From Terrisporobacter glycolicus ATCC 14880 = DSM 1288 (GTDB lineage: Bacteria; Bacillota; Clostridia; Peptostreptococcales; Peptostreptococcaceae), in NCBI RefSeq assembly GCF_036812735.1, contig NZ_CP117523.1, positions 2,232,001 through 2,296,000 on the forward strand: a DNA stretch of 64,000 nucleotides, in the 5' to 3' direction. The position numbers and the translations under genes were made by a program. The number at the start of each line of letters is the position of its first letter. The first letter of the stretch is position 1. Positions 53,628 to 62,240 of the stretch are shown here, one piece after another. The notes beneath the pieces were generated by a model that saw only the letters and a list, made by a program, of their open reading frames with translations, ran no database searches and was not told where the DNA came from.

Positions 53628-55556
53628 TTATAAACTTGAACAACTTACTTCTATGTTTTTTCTTGATGTTTCATTTTTTAAGTATTTTTCATTTTCATTT
53701 GATTTATTATTATATTTTAACAGTAAGGCAGAATTCATAATAACTAAAACTGAGCCAGCATTATGAACAAGAGCTCCTACTACAGGACCTAGCATACCTG
53801 TCATGGCAAGAATAACTGCCACAAAATTAAGTCCCATGGAAAAAGTAAGATTTATTTTAATCGTCTTCATCATATGTTTTGATAATTTTAATAAATGAGG
53901 TAAATTATCTATATCATCTCTAACAAGTACAATATCGGCTGCATCTACTGCTATATCACTACCAACGCCGCCCATGGCAATTCCTACAAATGCCTTTTTA
54001 AGAGCTGGAGCATCGTTTATTCCATCTCCAACCATACAAACCATTTTCTTTTCTTTTTCTTGGCTATCTTCAATTACTTTTAATTTATCTTGAGGAAAAC
54101 ATTCTGATTTTACTTCTTTTATATTAACTTGAGATGCAATACTTTCTGCCACATATTTATTATCTCCAGTTAAAAGAACAGGTGTTATTCCTAAATTTTT
54201 TATACTTTCTATCATAAACTTAGACTCATCTCTAAGTGTATCACTAAGTATTACGTAACCACCAATTTTATCATCTATTCCAATATAAATTATTGATTTG
54301 CCTTTATTTTTATATTTTTCTCTAATAAATCTAATTTCGTCTCTTTTAAATTTTTCATCTAAAAGCAGATGTTTATTACCAGCTATTATTTTTTTATTAT
54401 TTACTTTTGCAACTACTCCTCTACCTGGAATTATTTCAAATTCCTGCGGAGAATCTATTTCTATTTTGTGATTTTCTTTAAAAGAAGATACTATTGCCCT
54501 ACCAAGAGGATGCTCTGAGTACAGTTCACATGAAGCAACCATTTCATAAAGTTCTTCATTGTTTAAATTATTCATTACACTTACAACCTCTTCAACCTTT
54601 GGCTTTCCATAAGTTAAAGTACCTGTTTTATCAAAAGTAATTTTACTTATTTGTGAAAGTCTCTCTAGTGCATCTCCTTCTTTTACTAAAATACCATGTT
54701 TTGAAACATTTCCTATGGCTGCTACTATAGCAGTTGGAGTTGCTAAAACTAATGCACAAGGACAAAAAACAACAAGAATTGTAACTGCTCTTATTATTTC
54801 TCCCGTTAATAGCCAAGTTAAAATAGCGCTGGAAAAAGCAGCTATAACAATATATGTTGCCCATTTATCTGCAACACCTACTATTTCTGCTTTACTGGCA
54901 TCTGCACTTTGTACCAACTTTATCATTCTTTGAATAGAACTATCTTCTCCAACCTTTGTTGCTTTCATTTCAAAAGATCCAAACTGATTAACTGCCCCAG
55001 AATACACACTATCTCCTTCACTTAAATCAAGTGGGATAGATTCCCCACTCATAATAGAATTGTCTATAGATGTTTTACCTTTTGTAATTACTCCATCCAC
55101 TGGTATTATTTCTCCTGGATTAACTCTAAGTATATCTCCAACTTTAGCATCTTTTGCATTAATAGATTTTTCTTCATTATTTACTATTACCCTTGCTAAT
55201 GTAGGTGTCAAATGTACTAGTTTTTCAATTCCTTTTCTTGATTTTCTAACTGTAAATTCTTCAAGAAAAGCTCCTATTTGCATTATAAATGCCACTTCAC
55301 CAGCTGCAAATACCTCTCCAATTATAACTGATGCAATAAGTGCCATAGATACTAGTACATCTGCTTTTATATCAAACTCTGTAACAAGACCTTCTATAGC
55401 TTCTTTTATGATGGGAATACCACAAAGTATTATGGAAATCCAAGCTAAGTCTAAATTAAATAATTTTATATGACTAAAACTAAATATAAGTGCAATTCCT
55501 GATATGAGCAAAAATAAAATGTCTCTTTTTATTTCATCTTTAAATATATTTTTCAT
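53628..55556 (-). CDS. Metal-transporting P1B-type ATPase
   Basis: Heavy-metal pump of 642 residues. No N-terminal HMA domain. Membrane metal motif CPC in FCPCALVLATPTA, phosphorylation DKTGTLT, HP in SEHPLGRAI, and GDGINDAPAL hinge are all present. The end, GLNFVAVILAM...VHNAGSVLVIMNSALLL, lacks the lysine and aspartate that mark Zn/Cd pumps and the M-x-x-S-S of Cu pumps; the HN-x-x-S form recalls CtpC-like (Mn/Zn/Fe) ATPases. The promoter overlaps CsoR-type operators. Metal specificity is therefore open. Confidence 0.88.
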   Translation of the reverse strand: MKNIFKDEIKRDILFLLISGIALIFSFSHIKLFNLDLAWISIILCGIPIIKEAIEGLVTEFDIKADVLVSMALIASVIIGEVFAAGEVAFIMQIGAFLEEFTVRKSRKGIEKLVHLTPTLARVIVNNEEKSINAKDAKVGDILRVNPGEIIPVDGVITKGKTSIDNSIMSGESIPLDLSEGDSVYSGAVNQFGSFEMKATKVGEDSSIQRMIKLVQSADASKAEIVGVADKWATYIVIAAFSSAILTWLLTGEIIRAVTILVVFCPCALVLATPTAIVAAIGNVSKHGILVKEGDALERLSQISKITFDKTGTLTYGKPKVEEVVSVMNNLNNEELYEMVASCELYSEHPLGRAIVSSFKENHKIEIDSPQEFEIIPGRGVVAKVNNKKIIAGNKHLLLDEKFKRDEIRFIREKYKNKGKSIIYIGIDDKIGGYVILSDTLRDESKFMIESIKNLGITPVLLTGDNKYVAESIASQVNIKEVKSECFPQDKLKVIEDSQEKEKKMVCMVGDGINDAPALKKAFVGIAMGGVGSDIAVDAADIVLVRDDIDNLPHLLKLSKHMMKTIKINLTFSMGLNFVAVILAMTGMLGPVVGALVHNAGSVLVIMNSALLLKYNNKSNENEKYLKNETSRKNIEVSCSSL

Positions 55557-55582
55557 AATATGCTTACTCCTCCTTATTAAAA

Positions 55583-55634
55583 TATACCCCCCTAGGTATA
55601 CCTAAATTATACCCATAGGGGTATAATTTAGCAA
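55583..55634 (-). promoter_or_regulatory. CsoR operators on the ATPase promoter
   Basis: Two GC-tract palindromes: TTATACCC-ATAG-GGGTATAA (55607-55626, perfect) and TATACCCCCCTAGGTATA (55583-55600). The minus-strand -35 TTGCTA (55634-55629) and -10 TATAAT (55611-55606), 17 bases apart, bracket the first, so the repressor would cover the core promoter. Confidence 0.8.
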
Positions 55635-55656
55635 CAAGAATATTTGTTTTTTAAAA

Positions 55657-55700
55657 ATAAAACAAGGTTATTAGCTCCTCGCTAAACAACCTTGTTTTAT
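55657..55700 (-). terminator. Terminator after csoR
   Basis: ATAAAACAAGGTT/AACCTTGTTTTAT arms around an 18-base loop, ending in TTTTTAAAAAA on the minus strand; it separates csoR from the pump gene. Confidence 0.78.
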
Positions 55701-55720
55701 AAAATTTATATTTGATTATT

Positions 55721-55993
55721 TTACATTCTTGAAAAGTATTCAATTGCCTTTGCAAAATCTTCTATTGTTTTATCTGCATCTCCATGTTCTATCCCCTCTT
55801 TAACACAGTGATGTAAATGACCTTCTAAAACTATTTGCCCCACTTTATGAAGAGCTGACTTTGCTGCATTAATTTGCATAATTATATCTTCACAAGGCAC
55901 ATCTTCGTCTACCATTCTATCAACTGCATTCAACTGACCTATTATTTTTTTCATTCTTCTGTGTATATTATCTGAATCCATACATTGTTTCAT
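55721..55993 (-). CDS. csoR: CsoR-family metal-sensing repressor
   Basis: DUF156 helical repressor of 90 residues. C34 in VPCEDII, H59 and C63 in GHLHHC reproduce the C-x24-H-x3-C copper site of CsoR, rather than the CstR (two cysteines) or RcnR (N-terminal His) sets. It is encoded upstream of the P-type pump, on a separate transcript because a terminator lies between. Expected to release the operators at 55583-55626 when metal binds. Ribosome site AGGAGG. Confidence 0.88.
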   Translation of the reverse strand: MKQCMDSDNIHRRMKKIIGQLNAVDRMVDEDVPCEDIIMQINAAKSALHKVGQIVLEGHLHHCVKEGIEHGDADKTIEDFAKAIEYFSRM

Positions 55994-56105
55994 AAGTTAT
56001 CCTCCTAATTGTTTTCATTTATATATAATGGATTTTTATCAATTTGTATTATAGTCATTATATTATTATATGTTAAATATTTCTATATAATTTTTCTGAA
56101 AAATT

Positions 56106-57254
56106 TTAACTTCTTGCATCATAATTAATTTCGCAAGTTAAATTATTTATATCTAAATCATCAAATACATTGTATTCATTTGAAAAGAAAGATAATAATA
56201 TTCTCATTCTATCTTTTGGTTTTAAACCTTCACCTATATCAACTCTATTAAAAACTTTATTTCCTACTATTCTATCTTGATCATCTTTTAATATTACTTT
56301 CAAATTACTTAATGATTTTATCTCATAACTTTTCAAGTTAAGTAAATATGCATCAACATACAGTGTGTTAAATTCTTCATCCATGGATTTTATTATTAAG
56401 TTTAAATCATCATTTCGATTGTTATTATTTTTATTTTTTGAAAAATATGTTTTTATATACCTGCTACCTTCAAGTATTTTTCTTCTTTCCTTAAACTGAT
56501 TTTTCATTTCATTCTTTAACTTACCAACTTCTTCGTAAGGAAATGACAATAATCCTTCATATATAATATTTATCTTATTATAATTTAGATTAATTAGTGT
56601 TTCAATTGTTCCAATAACGTCGCTATTATTAATTCCCACAATTTTTTGATAAATAAGCAAATTATAGCAATCATTAAAAACTTCTTTTATGGGAAAAATT
56701 CCACTTGGGTTGTCTACAGTTGGTATTAAATTTGTTTTTACCTTTTTATTTTCATCGTAAATCCCATTTAAATACTCTTTAGATCTTGTAGATAAGTCTA
56801 TTAAATATTTTTTCTTATTACAATATACTGAAGTTCTATAATTATTTTTAAATTTAGCATAGGGTAAATTATTGTTTTTATATTTTTCCATATTAAAAAT
56901 TTCAATTAACTTCTCATTTTCATATTTATAAATCACACCTAGTTCATAATTGATTAAATTGTTATGTCCATTTTTATCAACAAGTGTATTATTATATTCT
57001 CCCCTAATCATTATATTATCTATTCTATCTCCAGTAAAATCCCCAACAAAGAGTTGCATATTGCATCCATCATATGGAACATTTATAGTAAGGGGTAAAT
57101 CATTTTCTCTATCTATAACGAGTTGTAAGCTGTTTGCATAATTGCTTTTTTCATCAGGAAATTCCCCAACTAATATAACTTTATCATCTGCGTATTTATT
57201 AGTTATGCTGCCATAAGCTGCATCAATTATTACTTTTTTATTATTGAATGTCAT
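56106..57254 (-). CDS. Unknown protein, possible FG-GAP and SLAP-like parts
   Basis: 382 residues, no signal peptide or helix, so cytoplasmic or released by another route. The N-terminal half has repeated beta-strand words, with NMQLFVGDFTGDRIDNIMIRG resembling an FG-GAP/VCBS blade. The C-terminal 80 residues (VDAYLLNLKSYEIKSLSNLKVILKDDQDRIVGNKVF...) resemble SLAP-type beta domains. Neither match is firm. GGGGGAGG ribosome site. It lies between csoR and the ABC exporter in the same direction, with about 110-130 base gaps. No function is proposed. Confidence 0.65.
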   Translation of the reverse strand: MTFNNKKVIIDAAYGSITNKYADDKVILVGEFPDEKSNYANSLQLVIDRENDLPLTINVPYDGCNMQLFVGDFTGDRIDNIMIRGEYNNTLVDKNGHNNLINYELGVIYKYENEKLIEIFNMEKYKNNNLPYAKFKNNYRTSVYCNKKKYLIDLSTRSKEYLNGIYDENKKVKTNLIPTVDNPSGIFPIKEVFNDCYNLLIYQKIVGINNSDVIGTIETLINLNYNKINIIYEGLLSFPYEEVGKLKNEMKNQFKERRKILEGSRYIKTYFSKNKNNNNRNDDLNLIIKSMDEEFNTLYVDAYLLNLKSYEIKSLSNLKVILKDDQDRIVGNKVFNRVDIGEGLKPKDRMRILLSFFSNEYNVFDDLDINNLTCEINYDARS

Positions 57255-57386
57255 AAAAATTCCTCCCCCAATTATTTAATCCTCATATATTATTTATTTA
57301 TCATGGATTGTCCTTATTACTAATACTATCTCATGTTAAAAATTTATAATATTTTAATTTTTGGAGGAGGATTTTAACTTTATATT

Positions 57387-59060
57387 TTACATGACTATGC
57401 TTTTATTTTCCAGTTTAATTATTCTATCACTTGTTAAAACAGATGATAATCTGTGAGAAATAGAAAGTACAGTTCTTTCAGAAGAAGCACTTTTAAGTAC
57501 AGAAATAATTTTTTCTTCTGTTTCTGAATCTAAATTTGCTGTAATTTCATCTAGTAACATAATTGGTGGTGATGTTACAATGGCTCTTGCAATTGATAGT
57601 AATTGTCTTTGCCCCTGTGAGAAAAGATGAGGAGATGCAAATGTGTCATATCCTTCTTCTAGAGTTATTATATAATCATGTAAACCTACAAATTTCATGG
57701 CATTTTCTATATCTTCTTTGCTTATTTTTTTATCTTTTAAACTAATTTGTTCCCCTACACTTCCCTTAATAAAAGAAAAAGACTGCTCCACATATCCAAA
57801 GATTTTTCGCTTTTCATCATTTGGTATTTCACTAACTTTCACATTACTTAAAGTAACACTTCCACTACTTGGCTCCAAAAGTCCAAGAATTAATTTAAAA
57901 AGTGTTGTCTTTCCGTCACCTGTTCTTCCTGCAAAAGTTACGCTTTCTTTGTATTTTATGCTAAGAAATATATTTTCTAAAATATTTTCACCTTCTTCAT
58001 AGTGAAAGTTTACATTATTAAGTTCTATATTTAAGTTATTATTTATAATTTTCTCATATGTAAAATCAATATTCTTCTTTGTTTCTTCTTTTTCATTTAA
58101 GAATTCGTCTATTCTATAAATTCCTGCTATGGACTGTTGAATATTTTGTAGTTCCATACCTAGATTTTCTATTGGTGTAAATATATTGTTTATTAACTCT
58201 ATGGCTGCTGCAACAGTACCTATAGAAATTCCTAAGAAAGATAAATGATCACTGGATAAAATAACTACAATGGCTATGACAATTGCTCTCAGTACCAAAA
58301 TTATAGGAGAAAAAATTGAGTCATAGAAATTTATTTTGTCCATAGCTTCATAACTTTCATCTAAATAATCCACATATTTATTTTCCATATATTCTTCTTT
58401 TGCAAAAGATTTAATCATTTGTATATTATTTATACTTTCTGGTATATGGTTGTTTACTTTAGCTGTTAAAACACGATATAATCTTTGGGCACTTAACATT
58501 TTTTTCTGAAATTCTCTAGTCAAAAAATATACTACAGGTATTATAAACAAAACTAAAAATCCAAGTTTGTAACTAAAAATCCAAATAGAAATTACAATAC
58601 CTATAATCTTAAAAGCATCTACAAACATGCTGACTATACCACTTGTAAATAATGAACCTACAGCTTCCACATCATTGGAAAAACGAGATACTATGGATCC
58701 ACTTTCATTTGTAGACAAGTATCCTATAGGTATTTTTTCCAGCTTTATCATCATTTCTTCTTTAATTTTTCTTATTATTTTTTGACCAAATATAGTTATG
58801 ATTCCTTCTTTTCCAAAGTTAAAAATACCAAGAAGTACAATTGTTGCAAAGTATAATAATGATGGAAATAACAGATTTTTTCCTCCAACTGTTAAATAAT
58901 CATCTATAACATATTTTAGTACTTGAGGTGTTGCCAAACTAAAACCAATAGCTCCAATTATTATAAAAAAAAGTAAAAAAGTAAGTAATTTATATTCTTT
59001 AAATACATTTATTATTAATTTTACAACCTTACTGTTGATTTTTATATGCTTTCTACTCAT
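57387..59060 (-). CDS. ABC exporter half, catalytic-site subunit
   Basis: Fused membrane-ATPase half-transporter of about 557 residues. Six helices (about 15-310) are followed by a nucleotide domain with Walker A GRTGDGKTT, Walker B IMLLDEITANLD (catalytic Glu present), switch histidine in SISHRLSS, and an altered signature FSQGQRQLLS. With the partner it forms one good site (this Walker A/B with the partner's SGGQ) and one poor site. The start at 59060 is preferred for the AAGGTGAT site in the overlapping upstream gene. Confidence 0.88.
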   Translation of the reverse strand: MSRKHIKINSKVVKLIINVFKEYKLLTFLLFFIIIGAIGFSLATPQVLKYVIDDYLTVGGKNLLFPSLLYFATIVLLGIFNFGKEGIITIFGQKIIRKIKEEMMIKLEKIPIGYLSTNESGSIVSRFSNDVEAVGSLFTSGIVSMFVDAFKIIGIVISIWIFSYKLGFLVLFIIPVVYFLTREFQKKMLSAQRLYRVLTAKVNNHIPESINNIQMIKSFAKEEYMENKYVDYLDESYEAMDKINFYDSIFSPIILVLRAIVIAIVVILSSDHLSFLGISIGTVAAAIELINNIFTPIENLGMELQNIQQSIAGIYRIDEFLNEKEETKKNIDFTYEKIINNNLNIELNNVNFHYEEGENILENIFLSIKYKESVTFAGRTGDGKTTLFKLILGLLEPSSGSVTLSNVKVSEIPNDEKRKIFGYVEQSFSFIKGSVGEQISLKDKKISKEDIENAMKFVGLHDYIITLEEGYDTFASPHLFSQGQRQLLSIARAIVTSPPIMLLDEITANLDSETEEKIISVLKSASSERTVLSISHRLSSVLTSDRIIKLENKSIVM

Positions 59061-60789
59061 CTTCATCACCTTCTTTTCTTTGCTGTAAAGAATAAAGTTG
59101 ATTGTACAGCTTAGATGAATTTAATAATTTTTCGTGATTTCCATATTCTAAAGTTTTATCATCATTTATTAATATGATTTCATTTAAGTATTTAAAAATT
59201 GATAGTCTATGGGAAATTAGTATAATTAAGCAGTCTTTGTAATGATTTCTTAAATTATCTATTATAATTTTTTCCGTATTCATATCAACTGCAGAAAAGG
59301 GGTCATCTAATATTAATATTTTATATTTATGATAAAGAGTTCTTGCTAAAGCAATTCTGGCTTGTTGACCTCCACTAAGTCTTATTCCACCATTACCTAC
59401 TAGAGTATCTATTCCATGTTCCATAAATTTTAAATCTTCATGAAAACAAACCATATTAAGTACATGAGATATATCACCTTCATCTCCTAAAGTTATATTG
59501 TTGTAAATAGTGTCTGAAATTAAATGAGGATTGTGTCCTAAATAAGATATGATTTTACTTCTTTCATATTCACTATAATCTCGCAGTTCTTTCTTGTCTA
59601 TTGTTAAACTGCCTTCATAGTCATAATCTGCTAAAAATATTTTCCCTATGGTTGATTTCCCACAACCTATAGGTCCTGTTATTCCAATTATTTGATTTTC
59701 TATTCCTTGAAAATTAAGATTTTCTATTATATATTCTTCGCTATATTTAAAATATAAGTTCTTAACTTCAATTTTTGTTTTCTCTTCTATTTTACCTAAG
59801 TTTTTATCAATTTGAATGTATTCTTTTAAGTAAGGCTTTATCCTATTCCAAGATACTCTAGATTTTTGAATTGTGTTAAATAGTTTGGCAATTCTACTGG
59901 CTTTTACTGCCATAACAGAAAATATTGAAATGTAAGCAGAAAATTCACCAATAGTAAAATTACCTTTATAAACCTTTTCTCCCATCATAATTATGACGAA
60001 TACAATTCCACCCATGGCAATAACATTATAAATTGGTTGCATGGCATTTTCCCATACATTTGCTGTAATTGCTTTTCTTTCAAAGTCCTCTAGTTCTTTT
60101 TCATAAATTGTTTTATTATCAGATTCTCTACCATAAAGCCTGTATAAAATTGCATTATCTATCATATCGTAAGTTATATCTGATACTTTAGATATTTGAC
60201 TTCTATAAGCTTTTGTAAATTTAAATATAATTATTTTTAGTTTTTCTGCAATCAATATGGCAACAGGTATGAAGATGCAAGCATATAATGTTATTCTCAC
60301 ATCGTACTGTAAAAGGGTTATTAAATATGATACAAAGAGCACTCCTGTGTCAAATACTTCTGTAGTAGATTTTCTCATACCCTCCACACAAACATCCACA
60401 TCAGAAATGGTCTTTGTCATAATACTGCCCATATTTTCTTCACTTAACTCTTTTTCAGTTTTGTGCAAAATATTATTGTAAAGCATAAATCTCATAGTTG
60501 CTGTTGTTCTATTGGCAAATTGTCTCACATAATACCTTTTATAATATCTGAAAAATTGAACCATAAAAGTAATAAATATAAATGTTAACGCTAGGTTTAT
60601 TAAGTTATTAAAACTAATCTTTGCAATTAAAGCATCAATTAGTTTTCCTTGATAAATAGGCCTAGCAACCATCCCCACATTGTACAAAACCCCAAATACA
60701 GTGAGTAGAATTACTGTCTTCTTTTCCTTAAGCCAGTAATTCTTTATTTTATCAGGATTTTTTATAGACTGGGTTAATCTTTTTTTCAT
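59053..60789 (-). CDS. ABC exporter half, degenerate-site subunit
   Basis: 578 residues. Six helices in the N-terminal 320 residues, then a nucleotide domain with Walker A GPIGCGKST, intact signature RLSGGQQARIALART, and Walker B ILILDDPFSAVD where Asp replaces the catalytic Glu. This is the usual noncatalytic partner in BmrCD/TM287-288-type heterodimers. The end overlaps the next gene by about 8 bases, and the start lies 21 bases after the S41 peptidase gene, so the three form one operon. Substrate may be a peptide or drug. Confidence 0.9.
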   Translation of the reverse strand: MKKRLTQSIKNPDKIKNYWLKEKKTVILLTVFGVLYNVGMVARPIYQGKLIDALIAKISFNNLINLALTFIFITFMVQFFRYYKRYYVRQFANRTTATMRFMLYNNILHKTEKELSEENMGSIMTKTISDVDVCVEGMRKSTTEVFDTGVLFVSYLITLLQYDVRITLYACIFIPVAILIAEKLKIIIFKFTKAYRSQISKVSDITYDMIDNAILYRLYGRESDNKTIYEKELEDFERKAITANVWENAMQPIYNVIAMGGIVFVIIMMGEKVYKGNFTIGEFSAYISIFSVMAVKASRIAKLFNTIQKSRVSWNRIKPYLKEYIQIDKNLGKIEEKTKIEVKNLYFKYSEEYIIENLNFQGIENQIIGITGPIGCGKSTIGKIFLADYDYEGSLTIDKKELRDYSEYERSKIISYLGHNPHLISDTIYNNITLGDEGDISHVLNMVCFHEDLKFMEHGIDTLVGNGGIRLSGGQQARIALARTLYHKYKILILDDPFSAVDMNTEKIIIDNLRNHYKDCLIILISHRLSIFKYLNEIILINDDKTLEYGNHEKLLNSSKLYNQLYSLQQRKEGDEDE

Positions 60790-60810
60790 ATATTCCCCCC
60801 TATAAATTTA

Positions 60811-62007
60811 TTAATTAAGCTTTTCTATTTCTAATACTTTTTTTATACAATTATCATTTTTAAAATCAGAAGTTTTTTCACAATTTTCTATTTTATAATC
60901 TGGAACCACTTTTAATTCTTCATCACATACTCCATCTTTATCTAAATACATACAGCTAGCCATTCTAACAATTAAACCACTATTTTTTAGATTAATTAAT
61001 ACAGGATCAATAACTCCACCATCTCCTCCTGTAGACTCTCCTATTATTGTTGCGAATTTTGTTTCTTTGCAAAACATAGAAAATAACTCTGATGATGAAA
61101 ATACCTTTCCATCCACAAGTAAATATATATTTCCTTTGAATTTCAAATTAGGATTACCTTTTATAGTATAAGACGTATTTTCAAAATCAGTAAATTGTTT
61201 TAAAATTTCATTTGGTCCATTCTTTTTTATATGCTCTGGTAAATTTTTTATGGGCTGTAATTTTATATTTCTTTTTTTTGTATAATTTTTAATTGCTTTA
61301 CTGTTATTTCTATAAATTCTATAACCACTTACTTTCCTATCCTCTTTTATAAGTTTAGATAATATTCCTTGCCAATAACTATCACTTCCACCTTTATTAT
61401 CCCTTATATCAATAATTAAAGCTTTATGATTTTCTAATGTATCAATGTAATCGCCTATTTTATTGAAATCTTCATTAAAAGATCCACCACTTGAGGACAT
61501 TGATGGCAAATAAATATACCCAACCTTATCTTTAATTATATCTTTTAAAGTCAATTCTTTTTTGAAGAAATAATCTTTTGACATTTTTATCTTTGGTTTT
61601 ATGGAATTATATCTGTTTAAAACTTTTTCATCACTCAGAAAATCATACCAATTATTATTTGAATATGCTGTTTTAAAAAGTTCAAACCTACTTTTATTAT
61701 CTATTAATTCCGTATGTCGATTATGTAAATCGCCTACTATTAATGACATTTCTTCCATAAACTTCTCATCATCAGGCGTATCTTCAATTCTCTTTAAATA
61801 TTTTTCTTTATTTTCTAGCCAATCCACATTATAACGTCTTTTATTTACATTTAAATAAGGATATCCTTTCTTTATGTTACTGTACAAATATTCAAAGTCC
61901 TCTATTTTTTCACTTTTAGAGAGTTGACTATTTTTAGAATAAATACAATTACCTAATCCCATTATAAGTATAAAAATCATTATTAGAAGCAATATTTTCT
62001 TTTTCAT
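60811..62007 (-). CDS. S41-family peptidase, membrane anchored
   Basis: Tail-specific-type serine protease, 398 residues. An N-terminal helix (about 4-22) acts as signal or anchor; the GNC at its end is a poor lipobox. A helical region with GDLHNRHTELI (about 90-100) is followed by a catalytic S41 core: GYIYLPSM, ALIIDIRDNKGG, LVDGKVFSSSELFSMFCKE (nucleophile Ser) and GESTGGDGG. No PDZ domain is obvious. First gene of an operon with a heterodimeric ABC exporter. The start at 62007 is placed after AAGGATGTGAACTAT; the upstream start adds three residues. Confidence 0.85.
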   Translation of the reverse strand: MKKKILLLIMIFILIMGLGNCIYSKNSQLSKSEKIEDFEYLYSNIKKGYPYLNVNKRRYNVDWLENKEKYLKRIEDTPDDEKFMEEMSLIVGDLHNRHTELIDNKSRFELFKTAYSNNNWYDFLSDEKVLNRYNSIKPKIKMSKDYFFKKELTLKDIIKDKVGYIYLPSMSSSGGSFNEDFNKIGDYIDTLENHKALIIDIRDNKGGSDSYWQGILSKLIKEDRKVSGYRIYRNNSKAIKNYTKKRNIKLQPIKNLPEHIKKNGPNEILKQFTDFENTSYTIKGNPNLKFKGNIYLLVDGKVFSSSELFSMFCKETKFATIIGESTGGDGGVIDPVLINLKNSGLIVRMASCMYLDKDGVCDEELKVVPDYKIENCEKTSDFKNDNCIKKVLEIEKLN

Positions 62008-62186
62008 ATAGTTCACATCCTTATTATTCCAATTACTTTGCCCATTGTAACATTACTTTATAAAAAATTCAAATGGCTAAATCTAATATGTATTCTAAAT
62101 TTATACTTATACTTTATGACATATTTTAAATAATAATCATATTTAGCAAAAGTTTTTTAAATATTTACTAAAAACAAAAAATAAGA

Positions 62187-62208
62187 GCTGGATATTTTTG
62201 TATCCAGC
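62187..62208 (-). terminator. Terminator after the molybdopterin oxidoreductase gene
   Basis: GCTGGATA/TATCCAGC with a six-base loop, then TCTTATTTTTTG on the minus strand, about 32 bases past the stop. Confidence 0.85.
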
Positions 62209-62240
62209 CCCCTTTATTACATCTAATCTTAGTTTATATT

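Noticed and set aside
53449-53643. 64-codon minus-strand frame after the P-type ATPase
   Set aside because: Runs across the ATPase terminator and overlaps the ATPase end; basic AT-rich composition only.
56090-56104. CodY-like dyad ATTTTTCTGAAAAAT
   Set aside because: Two mismatches, placed at the 3' end of a gene and far from a start; likely chance in AT-rich DNA.
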